Part shown: positions 54,098-64,000 of the stretch, one piece after another | How positions within the stretch are numbered: the first letter of the stretch is position 1 | Layout: every line of letters begins with the position of its first letter | Source of the DNA: Larimichthys crocea | Lineage: Eukaryota > Chordata > Actinopteri > Sciaenidae | DNA length: 64,000 nucleotides | Direction of reading: 5' to 3' | NCBI RefSeq assembly: GCF_000972845.2 | Contig: NC_040012.1 | Coordinates: forward strand, 9,713,552 to 9,777,551 | Notes under the pieces: generated by a model | What the model was told of the DNA's origin: nothing | Databases searched by the model: none | The model's input: only the letters and a program-made list of their open reading frames with translations | Program-made: the position numbers and the translations under genes

Positions 54098-56236
54098 GTG
54101 AGTTTACCTCAGTACTTAAAGTATCTAAACATGTACTTCATATACTTAGTTACAGTACATGTTCGACTGTGCACATGAGGTGATGGAGGTCTCCTCATCA
54201 ATCTGAATTTTTCATGCTGCCACTGTGTTACTTTATACTGCACATCTCTGTTGTTCAGGTCTGTAGATGAGACTGGTCACTTCAGAGGATTACTGTGAAT
54301 ATGATACTGGGGGTGGAAAAAAATAAATAAATAAAAAAACGTATTCACTGAATGAATGCTGAGCTCTTTGAAGACCAGCCTCAATGCAACATATCTCCAC
54401 TATACCAAAGCATCTCTTTGATGTCTGAGGTGTCCCTTCAGACTGAAATAAAACCAAATTGCAGTCCTATTCATTTTTTTTTTAACATATTCATACGCGT
54501 TAGGTTGTTGCTATTGGAAATAGACAAAGTTTGAACTAATCAGCATGAGTTGTCTGGTGAATGCACGGCAGAAATGAGATGCTGGTGATGTTAATCAAGA
54601 CATTATGCAGTTTATGGGAGATAAAAAAAAGGTGAAAAGTTTTTCCGGCAAAAAGAACTGTCTGATCCTTTGTGTTACTCAGTGTTTCCTTCACCTTCAT
54701 CCTGTTTATCTGCAACTCCCCACTGCTGTCCCCTCTTGTTCCAACTCCCCGCATATCCGTCCCAGAGGAAAATACTCCTCCCTGGCTGACTCTTAAAATA
54801 CCATCTGTACTGTGGCGTTTCCATGACCGTGTGACAGTGTAGACACCCGTTGAGTTTCCTCCCCGGTCCCCAGTGATGTTCATGTGTGTTGAGGAGTCTC
54901 CTTCTGACTGTACACTCATCTGTTTCCTTCTAAGGAACAAAACACACTTACCTCATGATCAATTTATCTATTGGATGTTCAGTCTTAGACAGTCCCAGTG
55001 GTGTCAACTACCGCTCTATAGTTGTGTTAGTTAAAAGATTGCGGAGAACAGTTTGACATCTTCTCTAATAACTTTAGACCACGGCTGTTATCCGAGCTGC
55101 CATACCAAATGAGACCACACACAATTAAATTGGATGGATTGTTTTGAACAGTGCCAGCTACCCTGAATACATGACCAGTGTAACAGGAGCTTTATGGGAA
55201 CTGTCTTAGAGTCAGACACATAATCAGGTGTATAGAGATAATCTATAATAGTGATGCTGAAGAGCTGCAATTACCCTGCAGTTGATTGCAGTATTGGCAC
55301 AAGAACTAGGTCACATTTGAAGAGTTTCCCGTGGTGTACGAGGAGCTAGAGTCACTTTAATAACGTATATTAGTCATACTAAATGATATTTTAAAAGAAA
55401 GCAAGTCTGGATGAGAAATAGTGGAGTAAAGTTTGAAACTGCACCGTTACGCATTGTTGAGGTGGATGATTGTACCAGGTCTGCAGTCTTGTTGGTAGAA
55501 ATCATTGTGACTTATTTCAACTACCATAAACTATACATACATTAGTGTTTTTGGAATGGCAGGCGAATGTACAATACTGCTGCTGCTACTGTATCTACCA
55601 ATATACAACGATGCATATTTCATTAATTAATTAAGAGGCATCAGCTGTCTTATTGTCTGGAAATATATTTTGTAAAGGGATACTACCGTAGATCTAATGG
55701 CGCTGTAAAAAGATAATAGAGTATAGAGGAAACACAAATCAATGAAATAATTAATGCATTCAAATTTTAATAATACAACAAACCTGGTGGAAAGTTTGTC
55801 GATCAATGGCAATAATCTGGTCTAGTGCTGACTAATCATTTGAGTGTGTAAAATTCATTCAAAAGTCACTGATTAATAGTGTTTGGTTTGCATGTAACAT
55901 GTCACATTAATGTGTTGAATTGTTCTATTGACAAAATACTCAATAATTTATCACAATTTATTCTTTTGTGGTTTCATAGTTTCATGTTTGTAAGGAAAAT
56001 GTTTGCTTCATGTTAATACAAAAGCACATTATTTCATCAGAACCAAAAACTAAAACCATGCTGTGAGACGACAGAACAATCTATCTATTACAAGCCCAGT
56101 GGCATGTGATGCAGCTGTGACACATGTCATAAGTAATTCATATCAATTCAAGATTGACACTGGATCCAGCAAGCGTGCCCCATATGGCAAATATGTTTTC
56201 CATCTGTTCCTTCATCTTCACATCTCATTCTTTCAT

Positions 56237-56337
56237 CTCTGCCTCACAGTGGGGAAGAGGACCTATAGAGAGCAAGGAAAGGATGCAGGTGAAGGAAGAG
56301 AAGAGGAGGCAGATAGCTGTCTTATTGTCTGGAAATA
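56237..56337 (+). other. Exon-like segment of uncertain status
   Basis: A pyrimidine tract and CTCACAG (acceptor-like) precede 'tggggaagaggacctatag', and 'ctggaaatag' is followed by GTGATT (weak donor). One frame is open throughout, with a charged reading (ERMQVKEEKRRQIAVLLSGN). It would require incoming phase 0, which does not fit the phase-1 end of exon A. Its 3' 23 bases recur at 55643-55665. Confidence 0.2.
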
Positions 56338-56794
56338 GGTGATTTATGCCCATATGTGACTAAACTGCATTTGTAAATTGCACTCAGTACCGACATTTTG
56401 TGTCAGTACAAGAAGAGGTGTGATGTTCATGTAGCAAGGTGAAAGGTAAATGTAGAGGTCAGGCTGGTGAGCTCCAGTGCAGTTTGGAACAAGATCTATC
56501 TACAGATGGCGGTAATGCACCAAGAAATGCAGCAGAAAAGACTGCTAGTTAGCAGGATTATTTTCAAACTTTAAGAAAAATCAACTTTGCAAATGTTTTA
56601 CAAGGAAGGAAGTGCATTCAACACACAACTGTCAGACGTTAAAGACACACACAATGTTTTTAGGTGAGTTTACATCAACTTTTGCTCCACAGCGTTCCTT
56701 TTCTTGAGTTTCATTTTGTGCACGGGTGTATAAAGACACGTTCAGGTGTGACACACTTTAAAAACACCATTGCCTACTGGTGATTGTCATATTG

Positions 56795-56895
56795 TGGCTC
56801 AGAGGCAGAGTGGGTTGTCCACTAATCAGAAGATCAGTGGTTTGATCCCCTCTAGTTGCATGTTGAAGTGTCCTTGGGCAAGATACTGAATTTTG
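56795..56895 (+). mobile_element. tRNA-like SINE fragment
   Basis: 'tgtggctcagaggcagagtg' resembles an A box and 'cagtggtttgatcccc' a B box, followed by 'gaagtgtccttgggcaagat', the common body of this fish SINE. Same family as 4527-4612. Confidence 0.7.
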
Positions 56896-57101
56896 TTTTT
56901 AATCTCAGAATCAGCAAATCTTGTTTCAGCAAAATATGCCATCAGGGTTGTGCTTGTGTTTGATATGAATATTAAAATCATGCACACGTATGATCATTCA
57001 TATGGTAAACAGTCTGTTTGTAAGAGATGTATTTTAACTACAGAAAGAACAACAACAGACTTCTTCTCCATTCTCTGCAACAGAAAACACATGATTCAGT
57101 G

Positions 57102-57295
57102 AATAGACCTTTTTTCACAGCAGCCACTTTGACATGAAACAGGAGGATAAACACAGGTGTTACCAATGATACTAATTAAGGTTCTGTTCAGGTCAAACCG
57201 AGTCGGGGTGCTGTTCTTGTGCATGTTAGCTCACCACAAAGGTCCTGCCACGATAAATTGAATTGAACCTTAATTAGTATCATTGAAAACACCTG
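57102..57295. mobile_element. Palindromic MITE, degraded copy
   Basis: 'aatagaccttttttcacagc', 'gtgttaccaatgatactaat' and 'ccttaattagtatcattg' match the element at 2004-2240, including the inner inverted repeat. The right terminal repeat is lost or degraded. Confidence 0.65.
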
Positions 57296-59019
57296 CGCTG
57301 AAGCGTTGCGTCGTTTTTACAATCAACGCTCATGGCAAATGTCGGACTCTGGAGTCTGGAGCTGTCTGGCCTCTGTAAGTACTGTAATAATTTGCACATC
57401 CTTCTGCGTCTCTAAACACTACACGTGTGACATTTTCATAAAAAAGAGCACAATTGGTGTAGTTTGCTGACTCCATCCCAAAAAAAAACAACAAAAAAAA
57501 TACTGATTAGTTGCTTTGGTCTGTTGCAAGGAAGATGTCTGGTGTGAGTAAGATGTCTGGCTCTAATCAAAAGGTTTACATTTGTTTGGCCTGCTGACCT
57601 AACACTCACCCAACCGGTTTTGCCTCTTTGATCTGGAACCATGCTGGTGCAAAAATCATTAGCTAAACTTGTGTGCTGTTTTTTTTTCTTTTTTCTCCGT
57701 TTTCATCAGGGTCTCGGTGCAGCAGGATTCAAATGACAGTTCATGTAGTTCTCTGTTTTGTCAGCTCATTTCCCTCAGGTTTCCAACGCCAGCTAACATT
57801 ACCCTTAAAGGTGCCTCTAATGAGTATTTAGCAGGGGAAAAGGCAAGCTCCATGGCACCCTGTGTGTCTTAATTACATGACTGTGTCACTGTAGTGACAG
57901 TGGTGTGGGGACTGACAAAGTGTGTGTCGCTCCACAGTCTAGGGGAGTCCTCTAATGAGCTTGTTTTTCTGTTTGATTGCGTAGTTGTTGTCTTGAATCA
58001 TTTTGTGCTACTGGGACACATTACACAGTCAAAAAGTCCCAGAACGATGTAATGTTTGAATACATTACACAATAAAATGACAGTGAAATGTCAGCTCTTT
58101 AGCATCCATAAAATGAGGAATGTGTCTTACATAATAATCTGGTTAGCTGTAGTGATTTTATTGTATTGTATTTATCTGAGAGTCAACATATCATATAGAC
58201 CTTTACTTGCCACAAATACAAATGGAGCTGTTAAAGGACTGGGATTCATTTGTTGCAAGAGAATATTACTAATCCTTAAGTTAGTCCTCCCCTCGCCTTT
58301 ATCTTCACCACTAATTAATGTCTATCTGGGATGGCCTTTCCTGGTGTTTGATGACCAGATCAAAGGTTGAGTGTTACTCAATGAACATACAGCAAACAGC
58401 AGGTGTGTTTTTGTGCATACAAAGCCAGCAGTAGCATCTGTTTGTTAAAAAAAAAACAGCAGTTTTTACAGTAAAAATTAAAGAAATAAATGCTACGACA
58501 AATTCACATTGGAGTTACAACTTTTGCAAACATCCCATCCAAAGTAAACGAGTTCAGCCGCTTTTGTATTATTCCATCAAGCACTGCCGGCACAGATGCT
58601 GAGGGAAACACTGGAGATCGCAGTAAAATAACTTGAGTATACATACTATAAAAACCACACTAGCGTAATGAGTGCTATTTGCTATATTAACCCCTTGTCA
58701 TCCTAAGTGTAATGTATGCAATGGATAGCTGAAAGGCTTCCCTGTTGCCTAGTGACAGTGACGTACCTCGAGTATTGACCCTTGAAGAAAATGGATCTCG
58801 TCAAGGACTCGACAGATGTACATATGTATGGGTATAGGATACATCTCTCAGAGCAGTTGTTACCACACGCGCCTTTTGAAATGTGCTCTGGCATTAAAGC
58901 CAACATGCATCAGATCAGATACTGTGTACTCAAAATTTTTGGGACACGTTCAGTATATGTGTTGTTGATGCTGTATCAGCAGCCCGGAGTCACTCAAATA
59001 CAGAAGTCCCTATGAAATG

Positions 59020-59045
59020 GCACACACTGACACACTGGACCTTTA
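59020..59045 (-). mobile_element. Transposon end (AAAGGTCCAGTGTGT motif)
   Basis: 'acacactggacctttaac' is the reverse complement of the terminal motif seen at 788, 7118 and 31072. The partner end was not located. Confidence 0.5.
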
Positions 59046-62000
59046 ACTCTTGTTTATGTTGTCTATTTTGGTTCCAACTGCTGTTTTCAACCAAGCTGAC
59101 CAATAGCATTTTCTCCTGTGAAACTACAAGACTGTAATGTTCATGAGACCTTAAGAAAGCTCCCCATTGGAGAAAATAAATGACTTGCTTACAATATTCT
59201 TGTGGCTATGAATGTGAAGCTTGTCGTGAAATCTATCCAATAATTTCCTTTTGTTTATCTGGGGACGGGTGGTGCTGGTTGGTTGATTGGTTGTTGGCTG
59301 AAGTTTGCATTAGGGTCTTTAAAATGAGCAGGGTTTATCCTCTAGGAACATGTGATTTTGGCCTGAGGGTGGTGCCAGAGGAAAGCTGATGAAATGTCAA
59401 AAATGAAGAGGGTTTATGCTGTAGGAAGCATGTGAAATGTGGCAACAATAACTGTGGATACTTTGAAGTCACTGTAGCATTTATGAAAAGTCAGAGGGTT
59501 AGTTCTCTGGGGACTATGAATATCCATAGTAAACATCATGGAAATCAAACTCTTTCATACCTTCTGCAAATGTATGTGATGCTAGATAAATATCTTTTGT
59601 AGTATCCAAAGTGGAAAGTCTTTTTTTTTTCCCATTTATTTTTCCGAGTAGATTGTGATATTTCTTGTGTACAGGTGACAGCCATAGACATTAGAATTCA
59701 TCCTCCACTGTCCATGAATGGAAAAATCCTGCTGTTGACTGAAAGTGTTAAAAGAGACTGACAAACCAGCAAACTGCCAAACGCCTCCACCTTGCATTTG
59801 TACCTACTGAGGCTTTTCACACAATGTTCTGTGAAAAGGCTGCAATGGTTTACAAGGTAATATATGAAGTTGCAGAACATCATGTAGCCTTCGAAACCCT
59901 CATGAAAATGGAAGCAGAAGCACACTCCTTCAGTTGAGTGTGTTATATAATCTCCTCACTAAACCCAAATGCATTTAGCAGGAAGCTTTAAACGTTCTGC
60001 AGCAAATTTTGACCATGATATTGACACTTGAATGCATACTCCTGTGAAATAAACTCTTAAAGATAATCTTGACCTTTTATGGCTTCAGTTGAAGTCTCAG
60101 GTTTCACAGATTTTGTTTAGACCCACAATTCATGGATGCATTTAATATTGTGGACAATACTCTGCAGTAATATGATACCACTAATCATACTGGCGCAACA
60201 GTGGCCTCAACAGGCTATTCATATTTAAATGTAGCAAGCAAATAAAAGCTTAAAAACACAATGTGACCAGTCTGAGCCTTTCAAACAAATGGTTACCTGC
60301 GATTCTGCTGACAAAGGTAAAGAATAATAAAGTTGCAGTATTCCCACACATGGCCTCATTAACGTAAAAGCTACCCTGGAACAGGCGGGCACTTGATGTT
60401 GCACAGCGAGAGTGTTGCAAAATTAGGATCCTCACAAATTGCTACATACAGTGTGAATTGGAGGCAGGGGAGAGCAGGGTGACAGGAGAAAGAGAGGATA
60501 AAGAGCTCTTACTGTAGCTCGCAAAACAAAATGAGATGAGTGTAATTATCTAACAAGTGTATAATGTGTCCGCTGGAACTGTACTGAGTGACTCCAACTG
60601 GCTTTGCAATAATTGGACAGATGCACTGATTGCGATCGATTTCCTTTTTCACACACATCTTAACTAGAAAGCACGCATTAATTACGGCATATTGTGATGT
60701 CCTTATTTGTGTGTACATTATCTTTGGTTGACAGATCAAGTATTATTTAATAACCGGTAAATACTCACAGAGATGACACTCATTTCATACTCACCAGAGT
60801 ATGATTGAACATTACCACTGAGATTTGTAGCCACACAGACCTCATGTAGCCTTTATTAAGTGTTTATAGAGTGGAGACATGTTACAGTAACTCTTTGAAA
60901 TCCCCCCTCTTTCTTATCATATTACTTAGATTATATTCAGGGTTGGCAAATCACTTTTAAAATAACTGCAGAAGTATGCCTAGGCATTATAAAGTGGAAG
61001 AGGATAATGCTGTTTCATACTAATCAAAGTGAACCCAAGTTTATTGGTTCATTACAAATCAAGTTGCTAGTGATATCAGTGCAGTCTTTCCCCGCCTTGT
61101 TCATCGTCCCTGGAGTCAGAGTCCACTGGAGCCCCTGAAAATATTGAAGTTCTCCATGCCTCTTCTGAGACAGACCATCGAATTAGCTACATTAAGTGAA
61201 CTGTTGCTCCCGCTCACACTGCGTAGGTGTGATGGACTGTCATCCTGGAGAGATATGACAGAAACTGAACTGAACCGAATGCTGGAAAATACAATCATAT
61301 TTAGAATAATGTTACTGTTACAGTTTATCTGTTTGCGAATCACCCCATCAACCAACACCACAAAGCAACCAACGCCAGACTACTAGCCAAGACACAGCCA
61401 GCTGGCCAACGGCAGCTTGGTTTAGTTACAGCTACTTGGTCCCTGCCTTGCGTGGCCCATGGCTAGTATAAAATAATTGTTAGTTATTATTCTTTTGGCT
61501 AAACCAGTGCTAGCTGACAAAGTAAACTACTAATGGCAAAGCAACCAGTTTAACAGCTAGAACAGCCGTGGATGCATTAGCTGACGTAATATACCCAGGA
61601 CTGTATTTTGCTATAAGCATACATTACCCAACTGAAATGACGATATCACACAATATTTCGCTTAGCAGCGATATTAGTTTTGGCTTTGGGTTTGAACTGT
61701 TGACATTGTTAGGAGGCGGAGAGAGAAGGAACCAAAGAGCACCCAAACATCGTTGTTTCTGTCATTAGAAACCAAGGAATTTGTGGAAGAGCTACTTTTT
61801 TTTAAAGTTATATTGAAACCTGCTCACCCATTAGCACAAAGAAAAAGTGATTAATACATACAATAAATGTGTAAGAATCTCACATATAGCATCTTTAAAT
61901 AAAGACAGATGACCAATGGAGCGGCAAAAAAAAACAACAACTAATAAATGAATTAAACACAAATGACTGAGATATAGCTGCTTGTACTGGCTGTTGTCCA

Positions 62001-63544
62001 TCATCTAGTATCTGTGAAGTGGAAAAATGATTTTTAAACGGATTTATAAACCAAGAATGAAAAGAACCATGAATGAATGTGATATTTATAGTAGTTCAAA
62101 TAAGTAGAGAAAATGCTGCATTTAATGGCTGTTATTAAAGAAGTAGATCAAGGAAAGCACAGAGTGGGAAAAGAGAAGAACCAACACAGAGAACATACTT
62201 TTAATTTAACACTGTTAAATTAAATTAAACCCTGCATAAAGTGTAACGAGGCAAAGAGTTTGCTTTCCTGTTATATCATAGAGGAGTGAGCAATATAAAT
62301 AAGGAATTAAACAGGCACTCTGTACATAAATTAAGTATGAAATGAGAATTAAAAGACATTATGTCTTCTGATCTGAGCGCGTGTGTTGTTATAAGCACGT
62401 CCACTGAATTAAAGGGATGGCGTGAGAACAGGCGAGAAGCCTTCATAAAGAGCACTCGCGGACACTAATCAGTGGGCAAGAAGAAACACGTAAAAATTCC
62501 ATGGCTAAATGTCAGATGGCGCTAATAAGAGGAGCTTTTTATCCTTTGTTGATCTGGGCGGTGCAGGTGTGTCCGTTTATGTGCGTAGGTGAGGAGATGT
62601 GTGTCGGGTAAAAGAAGTTGAAATAAGCACAGCACTGAAAATAATGAAGAAAGCTGTGTCCTTGCTCCGGTGTCATTTGCAGTAACAGGAAAAAATAAAT
62701 AAATCTGTGGCACTTTATGCACTCTTATAAATATAACCACTTATCCGGCTACTGTCGAGCTTGATTTTTTCTTTTCAAAAGAACAGTATGTAAACTCCTA
62801 ATGGGCTTCATCTTTCTGTGCCTGTGTAAATAACTCCTCCTGCTGAATGAAAAGCAGTGGCATTGATTTAGTGACTAGTTTTGACTCAATACACATAATC
62901 ACTCTCCCGCTATCTTTTCTTTCTACCTTCTTCTTCCCTCTCAGTGCTCACACATCGATGCACGTGTGGCAGAATATGATTTTAAAGCTTTGAAAAACTA
63001 CAATAGGCATGTGCTGCACAAACTCTGAGCTCATGCTTTTGCTATTATTATTATTCTTGACAGTAGGAGGAGTCATGTTCATTTAAAGACCTCTAGAGAT
63101 GTCCTCTCCTCCCGTCTACCACTACCACCACCATCACCACACACACCTACTGTACCTCTTGGGGAGGAGAGATGAAGAGAGAAAGCTGGGAGGGAGGGGT
63201 GGAGGGAGAAAGAGAGACGAAAAACAAATCAAGAGCCATAAGCTCCTTGAAATGAGCTTGTTGAGGTGTGAGAAACGGAGAGAGGGAAAGAAAAGATATG
63301 TACAACAAAGACAAGGAGGTGGAAAAGGACTCCAAAGAAATTCTACAGCTTGGCGTCTGAAGTGGTGAGTCTTTGACAGTTCTCCACCGGCGCTCGGCAC
63401 TAACGGGAGTCGGAGGACTACATTTTTTTTTTTCCTCTCCAGGAGGAGAGTTACCCAAACGAAACTGAAACAAGACACCGCAACTGACCAGAGGCGTTAA
63501 AACAGATTAAAAGACGCAAGGGTGACCGGAGGGGTGCCAAAGCA

Positions 63545-63626
63545 ATGGAAGCTGACTCTAAGAAGCATCGATTTAGGAAGGGTCGGAGTGCCACTTTCAG
63601 CATTGACGGCTTTAACATCACCATCG
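63545..63626 (+). CDS. Coding first exon of an unrecognised gene (B), truncated by the window end
   Basis: The ATG at 63545 (context AGCAATGG) starts MEADSKKHRFRKGRSATFSI, followed by DGFNITI, 27 codons plus one base before a GTAAGA donor at 63627 (phase 1). The 5' leader appears to include a segment ending before GTGAGT at 63365 and another starting after CTCCAG at 63443. A basic N-terminus leads into a short hydrophobic beta-like stretch. The family was not recognised from this fragment. The rest of the gene lies beyond 64000. Confidence 0.5.
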
Positions 63627-64000
63627 GTAAGAATTTGCAGGGTAGGCAGAGCAGAAGGAAAGGTTAAGTGTGTTTGCATGTGAGCTAGATCCACGAAAGT
63701 GTGTGTGACAGGAGCAGAATACACGTGTGTGTGTATGTGTGAGAGAGTGTGAGGCAGAGCACTGAGGCGTTTGGCACCAAACACTGTGACATCGTTAAAC
63801 ACATCACATTTCAGTCTCTCTGCACAACTCGCCACATTTGTCCGTTCTACTGAAGTTGATGCTTTCCTCTGTAATGCAACTACACCATGGAAACAAGGGG
63901 GCTCCAGACTAAAGCTGTGTGCTGCTGACGTCACCATGAATTCATTCTATTGTCTTGACAACCAGAGTGTTGATGAACTTATGTGCCACTTGCCTTGTTT

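Larger units (their letters stand above)
54098..63440. other. Probable intron or intergenic DNA with repeats; no confirmed exon
   Basis: If exons A (53848) and B (63545) belong to one gene, this is its first intron. It contains a SINE at 56795-56895, a palindromic MITE at 57102-57295 and a transposon end at 59020-59045. One exon-like piece at 56237-56337 is listed separately. Otherwise it is AT-rich with only short random ORFs. Confidence 0.5.

Noticed and set aside
63134..63478. Overlapping minus-strand ORFs of 108-114 codons before exon B
   Set aside because: Purine-rich leader DNA on plus gives open pyrimidine frames on minus; no protein features.

Overview
This window looks like nuclear DNA of a ray-finned fish, probably a percomorph teleost. 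Genes are split by GT-AG introns, the proteins are vertebrate-specific (RGS20, RP1, vimentin), and the intergenic DNA carries teleost-style repeats: tRNA-like SINEs, a LINE2-type 3' tail, short palindromic DNA transposons and the terminal motif AAAGGTCCAGTGTGTAG. One 10-N assembly gap is present (1889-1898). No CRISPR array, operon or bacterial feature is seen.

Layout. 1-3.1 kb: repeats arranged as two inverted arms around the gap. 3.3-6.85 kb (+): the first four coding exons of ATP6V1H (V-ATPase subunit H), with conserved residues and splice sites but several one-base indels that break the frame. 7.1-8.27 kb: a transposon-like element ending just before RGS20. 8.4-17.05 kb (+): RGS20, five coding exons, 291 aa, 3' UTR to about 18.0 kb. 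18-21.5 kb: intergenic, with a dead LINE reverse-transcriptase fragment. 26.5-21.9 kb (-): TCEA1 (elongation factor TFIIS), ten coding exons, 310 aa, with a textbook U12-type AT-AC intron. 27-29 kb: retroposon tails. About 29.07-39.37 kb (+): RP1, the photoreceptor axoneme doublecortin protein, three coding exons, 2131 aa. 39.4-44.9 kb: no recognised gene. 44.95-51.0 kb (+): vimentin, nine exons, 455 aa. 51-53.5 kb: repeats including a Tc1/mariner-type element. 53.85-54.1 kb (+) and 63.54-63.63 kb (+): two coding first exons of an unrecognised gene or genes; both end in the same splice phase.

ATP6V1H, RGS20, TCEA1 and RP1 are neighbours on human 8q11, so this is a conserved syntenic block rather than a functional cluster. 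The genes act in separate processes: endolysosomal acidification, G-protein signalling, transcript elongation, photoreceptor outer-segment structure and the cytoskeleton. LYPLA1, MRPL15 and SOX17, which I recall lying between TCEA1 and RP1 in human, are absent here, and vimentin (human 10p13) follows RP1.

The most notable points are the AT-AC intron in TCEA1, the early end and large acidic insert of RP1, the probable foldback misassembly at 0.8-7.1 kb, a possible antisense exon inside RGS20 intron 1, and the two phase-matched first exons at the right edge. Gene models were read by eye from translation and splice sites. Synteny and family comparisons are from memory.
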